A stretch of 64,000 nt of DNA from Candidatus Thiothrix sulfatifontis (GTDB lineage Bacteria; Pseudomonadota; Gammaproteobacteria; Thiotrichales; Thiotrichaceae): assembly GCA_022828425.1 (NCBI GenBank), contig CP094685.1, forward strand, positions 1,240,001 to 1,304,000, given 5' to 3'. The notes under the pieces are model-generated. The model saw only the letters and a list, made by a program, of their open reading frames with translations. It was not told the DNA's origin and searched no databases. Positions 8,466 through 18,311 of the stretch are shown here, one piece after another. The position numbers were made by a program, and so were the translations under genes. Within the stretch, counting starts at the first letter, position 1; each line of letters opens with the position of its first letter.

Positions 8466-10130
8466 TTACGCTTTCAGTTTCTTGTACTTAATGCGATGCG
8501 GATTCAAGTCGTTGCCGTGGCGACGCTTGTAATCTTCCTCGTAATCGCTGTAATTCCCCTCAAACCACGTCACGGTTGAATCACCTTCAAACGCGAGGAT
8601 GTGCGTGGCAATCCGGTCTAAGAACCAGCGGTCATGCGAGATCACCACCGCACAGCCGGGGAAATTGAGGATCGCTTCTTCCAGCGCCCGCAAGGTTTCC
8701 ACGTCGAGGTCGTTGGTCGGTTCGTCGAGCAGCAATAGGTTGCCGCCTTCTTTGAGCAATTTCGCCAGATGCACGCGGTTGCGTTCCCCGCCCGACAAAT
8801 CACACAGACGTTTTTGCTGGGAATCCCCTTTGAAGTTGAAACGTCCGCAATACGCCCGCGCCTGAATCTGGTAGCCGCCGACCGTCATAATGTCGTGCCC
8901 GTCGGCAATTTCTTGGAACACGGTTTTGGTGGGGTCGAGGTCGTCACGGGATTGGTCAACGTAAGCAATTTTGACGGTTTCGCCGACTTTGAACGTGCCG
9001 CTATCCGGCTGTTCCTGCCCGGTAATCATGCGGAATAGGGTGGTTTTACCTGCACCGTTGGGGCCGATAATGCCGACAATGCCACCTTTGGGCAGGCTGA
9101 AGCTGACGTTTTCATACAGCAAGCGATCGCCGAAGGATTTGCTGATGCCATTGGCTTCGATCACCAAATCACCAAGGCGCGGGCCGGGAGCGATGTAGAT
9201 TTCGTTGGTTTCGGCACGTTTTTGGTAGTCGCTGGACGAGAGTTCTTCAAAGCGTTGCATCCGCGCTTTGCTCTTGGCGTGGCGGCCTTTGGGGTTGGAA
9301 CGTACCCATTCCAATTCCTGTTTCATGGCTTTTTGGCGACCTTGCTCGGACTTGCTTTCTTGGGCGAGGCGGTTTTGCTTTTGTTCCAGCCATGAGGAAT
9401 AGTTGCCTTCCCACGGGATGCCTTGCCCACGGTCGAGTTCCAGAATCCAGCCCGCCACGTTGTCGAGGAAGTAACGGTCATGGGTAACAGCAACGACTGT
9501 GCCGGGGAAGTCTTGCAGGAAGCGTTCTAGCCATGCGACGGATTCGGCATCCAAATGGTTGGTCGGTTCGTCCAGAATCAGCATGTCGGGGGAAGACAGT
9601 AGCAGGCGGCACAGTGCCACACGGCGTTTTTCACCACCGGATAGCGTGGTGACATCGGCATCCCAAGGGGGGAGTCTCAGTGCGTCGGCGGCGACTTCGA
9701 GGGTGTGTTCGAGGTTGTGTGCGTCGGCGGCTTGCAGGATGTTTTCTAAACGCGCTTGTTCGGCGGCGAGTGCGTCGAAGTCAGCATCGGGTTCGGCGTA
9801 GGCGTTGTAGACTTCATCGAGGCGGGCTTGTGCATCTTTGATGACTTTTAAGCCTTCTTCGACGTTGCCGCGCACATCCTTGGTTGGGTCAAGTTGTGGC
9901 TCTTGCGAGAGGTAGCCGATATTGATGCCGGGTTGCGGGCGGGCTTCGCCGAGGATGTCGGTGTCGATGCCAGCCATGATGCGCAGTAAGGTGGATTTAC
10001 CCGCGCCGTTGTAGCCGAGTACGCCGATCTTTGCGCCGGGGAAGAAGCTCAGGTAAATGTCTTTGAGAATGTAACGGTTCGGCGGGACGACCTTGCCGAC
10101 ACCGTTCATGGTGTAAATGTACTGTGCCAT
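8466..10130 (-). CDS. ettA: EttA, ABC-F translational throttle ATPase
   Basis: The 554-residue protein has exactly the length and layout of EttA, a ribosome-binding ABC-F protein that gates entry into the elongation cycle according to ATP/ADP. Two ABC domains are visible: Walker [10 protein letters not shown] with signature LSGGEKRR, then GPNGAGKTT with LSGGERNR. Between them is a charged linker (about residues 240-320). Both Walker B regions read LLLDEPTN or LILDEPTN. The ATG at 10130 gives the canonical start [17 protein letters not shown]; the open frame further upstream is not needed. Confidence 0.96.
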   Translation of the reverse strand: MAQYIYTMNGVGKVVPPNRYILKDIYLSFFPGAKIGVLGYNGAGKSTLLRIMAGIDTDILGEARPQPGINIGYLSQEPQLDPTKDVRGNVEEGLKVIKDAQARLDEVYNAYAEPDADFDALAAEQARLENILQAADAHNLEHTLEVAADALRLPPWDADVTTLSGGEKRRVALCRLLLSSPDMLILDEPTNHLDAESVAWLERFLQDFPGTVVAVTHDRYFLDNVAGWILELDRGQGIPWEGNYSSWLEQKQNRLAQESKSEQGRQKAMKQELEWVRSNPKGRHAKSKARMQRFEELSSSDYQKRAETNEIYIAPGPRLGDLVIEANGISKSFGDRLLYENVSFSLPKGGIVGIIGPNGAGKTTLFRMITGQEQPDSGTFKVGETVKIAYVDQSRDDLDPTKTVFQEIADGHDIMTVGGYQIQARAYCGRFNFKGDSQQKRLCDLSGGERNRVHLAKLLKEGGNLLLLDEPTNDLDVETLRALEEAILNFPGCAVVISHDRWFLDRIATHILAFEGDSTVTWFEGNYSDYEEDYKRRHGNDLNPHRIKYKKLKA

Positions 10131-10227
10131 CCAATGCTCCAGAGTGCGGAAAACGCTAATTATGCGGGATGTTCGGGAGTGTGTCCTATACAATTGAAGC
10201 ATTCTGGTATTGAAGAGGTAACACGAG

Positions 10228-10521
10228 ATGCAGCTACAAGATCAAACTGTTCTGAGCAATGTTGCTACCCGTTTGCACATTTCTGAATCCACCTTGATGC
10301 GGGAAAGCCTGCGTAGTTTTTTGGAGCAACAATTGCGCGGATTGAACGCGGAAGTTTTCATTTTGCACCTACGTTACGGGGTATCCAGTGTCGAGGATAT
10401 GGAAGCACGGTATCAGGACGGTACGTTGGAAGAAGCTGATTCTTGGCGTGATTTGCAACGGCTCGACCGCTTGGAATTTCAGCGTGATGAACTGAGCAAG
10501 CTACTGCGGACTCTCCAATGA
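10228..10521 (+). CDS. Small antitoxin-like protein
   Basis: A 97-residue protein of unknown family. Its N-terminal half (about residues 10-45) resembles a ribbon-helix-helix or helix-turn-helix region ([21 protein letters not shown]), and the rest is a charged helix. The gene has a good GAGGT ribosome-binding site. Its stop overlaps the start of the next small gene (ATGA), the usual layout of toxin-antitoxin pairs. I do not recognise a named family, so the role is inference from size and arrangement. Confidence 0.6.
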   Translation: MQLQDQTVLSNVATRLHISESTLMRESLRSFLEQQLRGLNAEVFILHLRYGVSSVEDMEARYQDGTLEEADSWRDLQRLDRLEFQRDELSKLLRTLQ

Positions 10522-10768
10522 ATATGCAGCTTTTACAAGGCATCGTAGAGCGCGAATTTCCCGACATCATCAGTAGCACCGTACTCGGCGAAGTCAACGA
10601 GCTGCGTATTTTTTTGAATGATGGCAGTCAGTTAGCACTTTTCCCAAGCATTACCATGATGGTTCGGAAGGTAATGTGACTGCCAGTTATATCAGCGATG
10701 ATCCTGAGATGGCAGTGCGTGAGTTTTTGCGATTTGTGCGCGAAACCGTCAAGTTGCGCAATGATTGA
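10518..10768 (+). pseudogene. Probable small toxin-like gene, frameshifted
   Basis: The ATG overlaps the stop of the preceding antitoxin-like gene. The first frame encodes about 53 residues ([14 protein letters not shown]...) and stops at 10679. A second frame, open directly downstream, continues with a plausible protein sequence (YHDGSEGNVT... to FVRETVKLRND) and ends at 10768. Joining the frames near the T-run around 10644-10650 gives a protein of about 82 residues, so a single-base indel is likely. It could instead be a genuine 53-residue product. The family is not recognised. Confidence 0.45.
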
Positions 10769-10780
10769 GTGGATGTGTTG

Positions 10781-10963
10781 TTAGTGTGGCTGCGTTTCTG
10801 ATTTGGGATGCTGCTTGGGCGCATCTTCTCCGACCAGCACGGGTTTGCCATCTTGCCAAATGACGGCGTATTGACCGAGGCGTTTTTTGCGGTCTAAGGC
10901 TTTTTCAACGGCTTTACGCATCACATCCAGCATTTGCTGGGTATCTTGGGATGGTGTGTTCAT
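10781..10963 (-). CDS. Small hypothetical protein
   Basis: A 60-residue charged protein (MNTPSQDTQQMLDVMRKAVEKAL...) without membrane segment or signal peptide. An AGGA ribosome-binding site lies at normal distance from the ATG, and codon use is like that of neighbouring genes. It stands alone on the minus strand between the toxin-like gene and the LprI-like gene. Function unknown. Confidence 0.5.
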   Translation of the reverse strand: MNTPSQDTQQMLDVMRKAVEKALDRKKRLGQYAVIWQDGKPVLVGEDAPKQHPKSETQPH

Positions 10964-11039
10964 AATCCTATCTGTTCACTGTACCCCGCAAGTAAATTTG
11001 CTGGGGTACGAGTGTCAACGCTGATACAGCAGGTACAAT

Positions 11040-11540
11040 TTACTGAGGATCATCCATTCCAGAAGAGCTACGCAGCTCTTTTATCCGATAGAAGTTTTTT
11101 TCCATGTGACATCCCATCGAAGCATTTCCTGCCCCCATGGCCGATCCCATCATAATAACCTCTGCCTCGTTACATTCCAGATCACGATATTTTTCCCAAT
11201 AGCTTTGTGATTTTTTTAGCATATCTTTCCAAGACTGTTTAGTTGTCGTTGATGACAAACCAAGTTCTTCGAGATTGATAGAATCAATGTGTTGCAATAT
11301 GTCTTTAAAGTTTTGTTCCAACTCTTTTACACTATATTCTTGTGCGGAAAACATGCAATCTCCCCACTCCGCATTAGCCATATCCTTTCCCGCCTGACAT
11401 CTATCGCCTGCAAATTGCATATAATATTTTTGGATTTTATCAGAATCATCAGTTTCAGTTGCAAAAGCTAAAGATGTTCCGAAACAGATAGATGCAAATA
11501 ATAAACTGCTGCATACGGTTTTCAACTTTGTTGATGGCAT
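11040..11540 (-). CDS. Secreted LprI-like (DUF1311) protein
   Basis: A 166-residue protein with a signal peptide (basic start, hydrophobic core about residues 8-25, cleavage near AFA). The C-terminal part resembles the DUF1311/LprI domain: WKDMLKKSQSYWEKYRDLECNEAE, with cysteine pairs at DRCQ, GDCM, LECN and GCHM that could form disulfides in the periplasm. LprI itself is a lysozyme inhibitor, but most family members are uncharacterised. A strong AGAGGAA ribosome-binding site decides for the ATG at 11540. The gene is clearly more AT-rich than its surroundings, which may indicate acquisition by transfer. Confidence 0.65.
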   Translation of the reverse strand: MPSTKLKTVCSSLLFASICFGTSLAFATETDDSDKIQKYYMQFAGDRCQAGKDMANAEWGDCMFSAQEYSVKELEQNFKDILQHIDSINLEELGLSSTTTKQSWKDMLKKSQSYWEKYRDLECNEAEVIMMGSAMGAGNASMGCHMEKNFYRIKELRSSSGMDDPQ

Positions 11541-11798
11541 ATTAAATTCCTCTGTCAATGATTCTTTCAGATAAATTGATATAAATGTGATTATGGATTT
11601 TTTGCGTGAGCATATTTGCAAGACTGGATCATGCATTTAGAAATTAAAAATTAATGTGACAGGAAGCACATCACGATAAGAAAATGTCGTTTTACTCGTG
11701 ATTAGAAGTTGTCATGCTTATACTTTTGGAGTGATAGCCTGCCCCAAAACCAGCGGCTGTGCTATGTTTGCGGTGTGCCTGCTTTGTGGAGAACAGCA

Positions 11799-12374
11799 AT
11801 GTCTACTGCCGAAAAATTGGAAGAACGTTACACCTACGCCGATTACGCCCGCTGGTCGGAAGACGAGAGCTGGGAGCTAATCGACGGTATAGCCTATGCG
11901 ATGGCTGCGCCGTCCCGTATCCATCAGGAAATCGTGTTTGAGTTGGGCAGACAGATCGGTAATTACCTGCAAGGTAAATCTTGCCGAGGTTATGTTGCGC
12001 CGTTCGATGTGCGTTTGCCACGTCAGAATGAGGCGGATGATAAGGTAGATACCGTGGTGCAACCCGATTTAACCGTGATTTGTGACCGCTCCAAGTTGGA
12101 TGATAAAGGCTGTCGAGGTGCGCCGGATTGGATTGTGGAAGTGTTGTCACCCGCCACCACGCTCAAGGACATGCACACCAAAACCCGGTTGTATGAACAG
12201 CACGGCGTGCGTGAATATTGGATTGTGCATCCCACCGAACGCTGGGTCATGGTGTATACCTTGGATGAGGCAGGCAAGTACAGCCGCCCCTCTGTGTATG
12301 GCATGGATGAGCCGCTTGCCCTGCAAGTTTTGCCTGATCTCAGCATTGATTGGGCATTTGTGGAACAGATTTAG
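11799..12374 (+). CDS. Uma2 family endonuclease-like protein
   Basis: A 191-residue protein of the Uma2 (DUF820) family, a PD-(D/E)XK-fold group that is abundant in cyanobacteria and some sulfur bacteria. Visible core: WELIDGIAYAMAAPSRIHQEI at the N-terminus, then QPDLTVICDRSKLDDKGCRGAPDWIVEVLSP (shown in part here) holding the nuclease-like acidic residues, and TRLYEQHGVREYWIVHP. Biological role unknown. The ATG at 11799 fits the family start. Two more members lie beside CRISPR leaders at 41757 and 60970. Confidence 0.85.
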   Translation: MSTAEKLEERYTYADYARWSEDESWELIDGIAYAMAAPSRIHQEIVFELGRQIGNYLQGKSCRGYVAPFDVRLPRQNEADDKVDTVVQPDLTVICDRSKLDDKGCRGAPDWIVEVLSPATTLKDMHTKTRLYEQHGVREYWIVHPTERWVMVYTLDEAGKYSRPSVYGMDEPLALQVLPDLSIDWAFVEQI

Positions 12375-12400
12375 CGTAGGCAGTAGTGTAGAGGCGGAGT

Positions 12401-12428
12401 GTAAGGGCGGTTCGCGAACCGCCCTTAC
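12401..12428. terminator. 28-bp perfect palindrome between convergent genes
   Basis: A perfect inverted repeat with 14-bp arms (GTAAGGGCGGTTCG and its complement) lies between the 3' ends of the Uma2 gene and the phosphomannomutase gene. A perfect hairpin between convergent genes is well placed to act as a bidirectional terminator. It could also be one copy of a dispersed palindromic repeat; no long T-run follows it. Confidence 0.55.
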
Positions 12429-12432
12429 GGAT

Positions 12433-13797
12433 TTAAAAGAAGCGGCTGATGTTCGCAACCTGTTCTTGCACCAACGCCATGTCTTGGCGCGATTCCACAT
12501 TCAAACGCAGGACAGGCTCGGTATTAGAACCGCGCAAGTTGAAGCGCCATTCCGCAAACTCCATGCTCAAGCCGTCGGTGGTATCAATCACCAGCGGTTG
12601 CAATGCCGCGAAGTGTTCACGCACCGCCGCGATACACGCTTTCACATCGCTAACGTGGAAATTGATTTCACCGCTGCACGGGAATTTGCCAATGCGTTCA
12701 CTCACCAGCGTGGAGAGTGTTTGCCCTTTTACGCTCATCAATTGCGCTACCAACAACCACGGAATCATGCCGCTGTCGCAGTACGCAAAGTCGCGAAAGT
12801 AGTGGTGCGCACTCATTTCGCCGCCGTAAATCGCATCTTCCAGTCGCATCCGTTCCTTGATGAAGGCGTGCCCCGTTTTGGATTGGATCGGTACGCCACC
12901 CGCCGCTTGCACCACGTCAATCGTATTCCAGGTCAGGCGCGGATCGTGGATGATTTTCGCACCTTGATGCTGTTGTAAGAACGCTTCCGCCAGCAAGCCG
13001 ACGATATAATAGCCTTCGATGAATTCGCCGGTTTCGTCGAACAGGAAGCAGCGGTCGAAATCGCCATCCCACGCAATCCCCATATCGGCGTTGTGTGCCA
13101 ACACTGCATCACGGGTATCGGCACGGTTTTCCGGCAGCAAGGGGTTAGGGATACCGTGCGGGAACGTGCCATCCGGTTCGTTATGCACTTTGATGAAGGT
13201 AATCGGCACTTGCAGGCGTTGGCACTCAGCTTCCAGCGCATCGACCACATGACCCGCCGCGCCATTGCCCGCGTTCACCACCAATGTCAGCGGCTTAATC
13301 GCTTTCAGGTCTATGTAACCGAGCAAGTGTTGCACGTAATCGGCAAGGCACGATTGCTGCGTGAGTGCGCCGCGTTGCGTGACGGGCGGGAAGTTATTCT
13401 CTTCCGCCATACGCTGAATGTCTTTCAAACCCGTGTCGCCGCTGATGGGGCGTGAACCTTCACGCACCAACTTCATGCCGTTGTAATCCATCGGATTGTG
13501 GCTGGCGGTGACTTCAATGCCGCCATCCACACCGAGGTGGAAAGTGGCGAAATAAATCTCTTCCGTGCCCGTCATACCGATGTCGATCACATTCACGCCT
13601 GCGTCTTGCAAGCCATTCGCGAGTGCCAGCTTCAGGGTTTCGGAGGTCAAACGCACGTCGCCGCCGACCACGACTTGCTTGCCCGCGCCGATAAATTCCC
13701 CATACGCCCGCCCAATGCGGTAAGCCACGTCGTCGTTAAGCTCGTCCCCTAGCTTGCCGCGAATGTCGTAGGCTTTGAAACAGGTTAGTTTTTGCAT
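12433..13797 (-). CDS. Phosphomannomutase/phosphoglucomutase
   Basis: A 454-residue member of the alpha-D-phosphohexomutase family. The phosphoserine loop TASHNP is at residues 97-102 (Ser99), the metal loop is WDGDFDRC near residue 240, and the sugar-binding loop [10 protein letters not shown] follows. Near the C-terminus is the phosphate-binding loop [10 protein letters not shown]. It interconverts hexose 6- and 1-phosphates to supply GDP-mannose or glucose-1-phosphate for surface polysaccharides, fitting the glycosyltransferase genes next to it. Family relatives are called AlgC, CpsG or ManB; the choice cannot be made by sequence alone. Confidence 0.92.
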   Translation of the reverse strand: MQKLTCFKAYDIRGKLGDELNDDVAYRIGRAYGEFIGAGKQVVVGGDVRLTSETLKLALANGLQDAGVNVIDIGMTGTEEIYFATFHLGVDGGIEVTASHNPMDYNGMKLVREGSRPISGDTGLKDIQRMAEENNFPPVTQRGALTQQSCLADYVQHLLGYIDLKAIKPLTLVVNAGNGAAGHVVDALEAECQRLQVPITFIKVHNEPDGTFPHGIPNPLLPENRADTRDAVLAHNADMGIAWDGDFDRCFLFDETGEFIEGYYIVGLLAEAFLQQHQGAKIIHDPRLTWNTIDVVQAAGGVPIQSKTGHAFIKERMRLEDAIYGGEMSAHHYFRDFAYCDSGMIPWLLVAQLMSVKGQTLSTLVSERIGKFPCSGEINFHVSDVKACIAAVREHFAALQPLVIDTTDGLSMEFAEWRFNLRGSNTEPVLRLNVESRQDMALVQEQVANISRFF

Positions 13798-13820
13798 GTA
13801 TACGTCTCGTGTTTGCTTGT

Positions 13821-15179
13821 TTAATAGCTGCCCTTGCGTAAGAGCACCGCCACAAAAGTTTTGGTCAGAATGATTAAATCCAGCTCCAGTGACCAGTTGC
13901 GCACATACCAGACATCCAACTGGACGCGCTCGGCGTAGCTTAGCTCATTGCGCCCGCTGACTTGCCACAAGCCAGTAATGCCCGGTCTGACTTGCTGGTA
14001 ATAGTCGATGTATTCGCCATAATCAACAATTTCTTCCCCAATGATCGGGCGTGGCCCGACCAGTGACATTTGCCCGCGCAAGACATTGATCAATTGCGGG
14101 AGCTCGTCCAGCGAAGTACGTCGTAAAAATTGCCCCACACGGGTAATGCGTGGGTCGTTTTTTAATTTGCGGTCACGTTCCCATTCTTCCCGTGCGGCGG
14201 GGTCGGCGGCAAGGATTTTTTCCAGTTGTTCGGCAGCATCGGCACGCATGGTACGGAACTTGTAAATTTTGAACAGTTTGCCATTCTGCCCGATACGCTT
14301 TTGTTTGAAAATCGGTTTGCCAGCGGTTGCCAGCCAGACCCAGGCATACAGCCCAAACAAAAACGGCGATAGCGTCAGGGTCAGCAGGAGCGCCAAGATG
14401 AAATCCGAAATGTGTTTGAATGCCCGATCACTGTCACTCAGCAGGTTGTTGCGGACAAAGAAAATCAAGCCTTTCTGGTTGATAGAGTTGAAAACTTCGG
14501 CATTAAACATGGGTAACGAGGTCATGCGCGGGACGAGGAGGATGCGTTTCACTTTGTGTTGAATTTGATCCATGAGGTGGAACATGCGCTCCATGCCGGT
14601 ATTTTCCAGCATAATAATGGTGGCAAAAAAGTGCTGTTTTTCTAAAATTTGCGCGACTTTGGATTCTAGCCCTTCGGGGGAATAGTGGTTGATATTCACG
14701 GTGGCGGCAACATCGAAACCAAACGGGTTGTCAGCTTTTAGCCATTGGTGGGAGTCCGCACACGCTGCTTCGTCGCAGATGAGCAGCACTTGTTCGCGCA
14801 GCAGTGGGTGTTGCAAGCAGCGGCGTTTTACGTAGTAAATCCAGATAGGCAATACTAGGTTGAGGCTGAAAAACATTAGAATGATCAGGCGCGAATATTG
14901 ATCCGATTGCTTGAACAGTGACATCAGTGCGAAGTTGATAATCAGGGCGATCGCACTGCCTTTGATGATTAACCAGGTTTCTGACGTAGTGACCATCCGT
15001 CTGGTTAATAGGCGCAGATAGAAAAAAATTAGCAAATAAACCATCACTTGCCACAGATACTTACTGGCGGGATGCGCGTGTGCATCGGGGAGCAGCCATT
15101 CTGCCAGCCAGCGTGCCAGTAGCAGATTCAGTAGCAGCAGCAGTGTATACAGAGTCAGTTTGAACAGGGTATATTTCAT
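13821..15179 (-). CDS. WbaP-like undecaprenyl-phosphate hexose-1-phosphate transferase
   Basis: A 452-residue polyprenyl-phosphate sugar transferase. It has four N-terminal hydrophobic segments, a central cytoplasmic domain, a fifth membrane segment near residue 270, and the C-terminal catalytic domain. The catalytic domain carries [28 protein letters not shown] and [12 protein letters not shown]. It loads the first sugar onto undecaprenyl phosphate. It is divergent from the glycosyltransferase at 15228, with about 50 bp between them for two promoters. The ATG at 15179 precedes the first membrane segment; upstream codons in the open frame look non-coding. Confidence 0.9.
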   Translation of the reverse strand: MKYTLFKLTLYTLLLLLNLLLARWLAEWLLPDAHAHPASKYLWQVMVYLLIFFYLRLLTRRMVTTSETWLIIKGSAIALIINFALMSLFKQSDQYSRLIILMFFSLNLVLPIWIYYVKRRCLQHPLLREQVLLICDEAACADSHQWLKADNPFGFDVAATVNINHYSPEGLESKVAQILEKQHFFATIIMLENTGMERMFHLMDQIQHKVKRILLVPRMTSLPMFNAEVFNSINQKGLIFFVRNNLLSDSDRAFKHISDFILALLLTLTLSPFLFGLYAWVWLATAGKPIFKQKRIGQNGKLFKIYKFRTMRADAAEQLEKILAADPAAREEWERDRKLKNDPRITRVGQFLRRTSLDELPQLINVLRGQMSLVGPRPIIGEEIVDYGEYIDYYQQVRPGITGLWQVSGRNELSYAERVQLDVWYVRNWSLELDLIILTKTFVAVLLRKGSY

Positions 15180-15227
15180 GCGTTTTTTATAGTGAAAAGA
15201 AGTTATTGCATCTTGAACAGAAGTGCC

Positions 15228-16157
15228 ATGCCAGCGGTTGCTATCCTGCTCTGTACCTATAATGGTCAGCGTTACTTGAGTGAGCAACTGGATTCAGTGG
15301 CTACCCAGACTTACCCGCACTGGCGTATGTGGGCATCGGATGACGGCTCGCAAGATGATACTCCCTCAATTCTGACAGAGTATAGGTCAAAATGGTCGAG
15401 TGGGCGCTTATCTATTGTGCAGGGTAATGCGCAGGGATTCGTGGCTAATTTTCTGTCGCTCTGCTGCCGTGCTGAAATTCAGGCGGATTATTACGCTTTT
15501 TGTGATCAGGATGATGTATGGGAGGCGGATAAACTTCAGCGGGCGCTGGATTGCTTGCAAGCAGTGCCAGTGGATATTCCGGCGCTGTATGGTTCGCGGA
15601 CACGGTTGGTGGATGCGAATAATGGTGAATTGGGGTTGTCTGCGCCGTTTACCCGTTCGCCGGGGTTTGCTCATGCGCTGACGCAAAATATCGCCAGTGG
15701 GAATGCGATGGTATTTAATCATGCTGCTATCGCGTTATTGCGTGCTGCGGGGAGCGAAGTGGCGGTCGTGGCGCATGACTGGTGGTTATATTTGTTGGTG
15801 AGTGGCGCGGGCGGGCAGGTGTTTTATGATGCACATCCTAGCGTGCGTTACCGTCAACACGGTGGCAATCTGGTCGGGATGAAAACACACTGGCTGGCGC
15901 GGTTGGTGCGGTTGCGCACGATTCGCGAGGTATGGCAGGGTACATTTCGTGCCGGTAATCATCGGCAAATGCAGGCGTTACAAGCGATGCGTGCTAAACT
16001 TATCCCCGCCAATCGCGTGATATTGGATCGGTTTATGTTGGCGCGAAACCGTTGGTTATTACCCCGCTTGCTGGGTTTCTGGCAATCCGGTATTTATCGC
16101 GAGCCGTTGGGGAGTCACTTGGGACTCATTGCCGCCGCTATTTTAAAAAAGATTTGA
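15228..16157 (+). CDS. Family 2 glycosyltransferase
   Basis: A 309-residue GT-A enzyme that begins directly with the nucleotide-sugar domain (AILLCTYNGQRYLSEQLDSV). It has the metal-binding acidic motifs SDDGS and FCDQDDVW, followed by a rhamnosyltransferase-like acceptor region (HDWWLYLLVSGAG). It probably adds one sugar during O-antigen or capsule assembly. The ABC permease gene follows after only 8 bp, so they are probably co-transcribed. Confidence 0.88.
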   Translation: MPAVAILLCTYNGQRYLSEQLDSVATQTYPHWRMWASDDGSQDDTPSILTEYRSKWSSGRLSIVQGNAQGFVANFLSLCCRAEIQADYYAFCDQDDVWEADKLQRALDCLQAVPVDIPALYGSRTRLVDANNGELGLSAPFTRSPGFAHALTQNIASGNAMVFNHAAIALLRAAGSEVAVVAHDWWLYLLVSGAGGQVFYDAHPSVRYRQHGGNLVGMKTHWLARLVRLRTIREVWQGTFRAGNHRQMQALQAMRAKLIPANRVILDRFMLARNRWLLPRLLGFWQSGIYREPLGSHLGLIAAAILKKI

Positions 16158-16165
16158 AGTTATTT

Positions 16166-16996
16166 ATGCAGCTTTATCAGCCTCTTCCGCTTAGTCCCCT
16201 TGCCATGCTGGAGTCGGTGTGGCGTAACCGTCAGCTTATTTGGCAAATGAGTAAACGCGATGTGCTAGGGCGTTACCGTGGCTCCATGATTGGAATGGCG
16301 TGGTCGTTTTTTAATCCGCTGTTTATGCTGGCGGTATACACCTTTGTATTTAGCGTGGTGTTTGAATCGCGTTGGGGCGTGAATACCAGTGAAAGTCGCG
16401 GGAGTTTTGCGGTCATTCTGTTTGCGGGTCTGGTGGTACACGGTTTGTTGGCGGAATGTGTGAATCGTGCGCCCGGTTTGATTTTATCCAATGCCAATTA
16501 TGTGAAAAAAGTGGTGTTTCCCTTGGAAATCTTGCCGTGGGTTACGTTGGTATCGGCGTTATTTCATACGGGCATTAGCTTGTTGGTGTTGCTGATAGCC
16601 GAGCTTATGTTGATGCAGTATGTGCCGTGGACGGTGCTGTTGTTGCCATTGGTGTGGCTGCCGTTTGTCATGGGCATTATGGGGGTTAGTTGGTTTTTGG
16701 CGGCGTTGGGGGTGTATGTGCGTGATGTTGCGCAAATTACCGGCTTGGTGACGACGGTATTGCTGTTTATGAGTCCGGTGTTTTACCCCTTGTCTAAATT
16801 GCCCGAACATTTCCAGACCTTGCTCTTGTTGAATCCTTTGACGTTTATGATTGAGCAAACGCGGCAATTGGTGATCTGGGGCAATACGCCGGATTGGGGC
16901 GGTTTGCTGCTGTACAGTGTGGCGGCGTGTTTGGTGGCGTGGCTGGGGTTTGTGTGGTTCCAGAAAACCAGAGGAGGGTTTGCGGATGTCCTCTGA
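16166..16996 (+). CDS. ABC-2 type polysaccharide export permease (Wzm/KpsM type)
   Basis: A 276-residue inner-membrane protein with six hydrophobic segments and the family signature near the N-terminus (RDVLGRYRGSMIGMAWSFFNPL). It forms the channel of an ABC exporter for a finished lipid-linked glycan. Its 3' end overlaps the ATPase gene by 11 bp. The open frame starting at 16052 lies inside the preceding gene, and the ATG at 16166 is the natural start. Confidence 0.92.
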   Translation: MQLYQPLPLSPLAMLESVWRNRQLIWQMSKRDVLGRYRGSMIGMAWSFFNPLFMLAVYTFVFSVVFESRWGVNTSESRGSFAVILFAGLVVHGLLAECVNRAPGLILSNANYVKKVVFPLEILPWVTLVSALFHTGISLLVLLIAELMLMQYVPWTVLLLPLVWLPFVMGIMGVSWFLAALGVYVRDVAQITGLVTTVLLFMSPVFYPLSKLPEHFQTLLLLNPLTFMIEQTRQLVIWGNTPDWGGLLLYSVAACLVAWLGFVWFQKTRGGFADVL

Positions 16997-18311
16997 GTTT
17001 GCGATTAAAGTGGAAGGGGTGGGCAAGAATTACCGCCTGTATGACAAGCCGCATCACCGTTTGCTGCAAATGTTGCGCGGCGAGAAGAAAATCTATTACC
17101 GGGATTTTTGGGCGGTCAACGATGTGTCGTTTAGTGTGCGCAAGGGTGAAACGGTGGGGATTATTGGGCGTAATGGTTCCGGTAAATCAACCTTGTTGCA
17201 AATGATTTGCGGCACCTTAACACCGACTACGGGCAGTATTGCGGTGAATGGGCGTGTGGCGGCGCTGTTGGAGTTGGGGGCGGGCTTCAATCCTGAATTT
17301 ACCGGGCGCGAAAACGTATACATGAATGCGGCGGTATTGGGCTTGAGTCACGAGGCGATTGACGCACGTTTTGCGCAGATTGCAGCATTCGCGGATATTG
17401 GTGACTTTATTGAGCAGCCGGTGAAAACCTATTCCAGCGGGATGTTCGTGCGTTTGGCCTTTGCGGTGATCGCGCATGTGGATGCGGATATTTTGGTGAT
17501 TGATGAGGCGTTGTCGGTTGGCGATGCCGTTTTTTCCCAAAAATGTATGCGTTTTTTGCGCCAGTTTAAAGAAAATGGCACTTTGATTTTTGTCAGCCAT
17601 GACATGGGGTCGGTACTGAATTTGTGTGAACGCGCCTTATGGTTGCACACCGGGAAATTGCGGCAGGTGGGGGCATCTAAAGAGGTGGCTGAAGCTTATT
17701 TGCAACACACGTTGCAAGAAACGTATGGGCAAGACGTGCAATTGCAGGAGATTCAGGTTGCTCCCGCTGCGATACCTGAACCCGTTGCAGCAGAGAACGT
17801 TGCTCCCTTGATTGATTACGGCAGCGAAGTGCAAGCCAATGATAATTTGTTGGCAGCCAATGGTTGGAAGACTGGCGATGGTGAGATTCTGGAAGTGCGT
17901 TTGGAGCATCTGACCTCATCGTCCAGTAGCGTATTTCGTGGCGGAGAAAAAATCCGCCTAGTGATTACCGCGAAAGCCTATCAAGACATGAATAGCCCTA
18001 TCTTGGGGTTTTTGGTGCGTGATCGTTTGGGGCAGGATTTGTTTGGTGAAAATACGTTGGCTTTTACAGGGTTAAACCCTCATCCCATTGCCGCCGGTAA
18101 AGTTTTTACCGGCGAATTTGTCTTTCGTTTACCCATGTTGCCCAATGGTCAGTACGTCGTGATGGCCTCATTGGCCAATGGTGATATTCATAACCATGTG
18201 CAGCACCACTGGTTGCATGATGCGGTCATTTTAAACGTGTCTTCTAGCACGGTGCGCTGGGGGCTAGTGGGTATCGCGTTCGATAACGTTAATCTTAAAG
18301 AAATTGCATGA
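16986..18311 (+). CDS. Polysaccharide export ATPase with C-terminal Wzt domain
   Basis: A 441-residue ABC ATPase. Walker A is GRNGSGKST at residues 61-69; the signature region is TYSSGMFVRLAFAV, with the degenerate signature typical of this family, and Walker B is DILVIDEALSVGD. After about residue 250 comes an extra beta-rich domain (residues about 290-435, VFRGGEKIRLVITAKA, ILGFLVRDRLGQDLFGEN) of the Wzt C-terminal type. In Wzt that domain recognises the modified end of the O-antigen chain, so this pair probably exports a terminally capped polymer. The cap could be made by the methyltransferase encoded next. Confidence 0.92.
   Translation: MSSEFAIKVEGVGKNYRLYDKPHHRLLQMLRGEKKIYYRDFWAVNDVSFSVRKGETVGIIGRNGSGKSTLLQMICGTLTPTTGSIAVNGRVAALLELGAGFNPEFTGRENVYMNAAVLGLSHEAIDARFAQIAAFADIGDFIEQPVKTYSSGMFVRLAFAVIAHVDADILVIDEALSVGDAVFSQKCMRFLRQFKENGTLIFVSHDMGSVLNLCERALWLHTGKLRQVGASKEVAEAYLQHTLQETYGQDVQLQEIQVAPAAIPEPVAAENVAPLIDYGSEVQANDNLLAANGWKTGDGEILEVRLEHLTSSSSSVFRGGEKIRLVITAKAYQDMNSPILGFLVRDRLGQDLFGENTLAFTGLNPHPIAAGKVFTGEFVFRLPMLPNGQYVVMASLANGDIHNHVQHHWLHDAVILNVSSSTVRWGLVGIAFDNVNLKEIA

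Noticed and set aside
12082-12978. Plus-strand open frame of 298 codons
   Set aside because: It overlaps the Uma2 gene in another frame and then runs antisense to phosphomannomutase; no start signal or family features.
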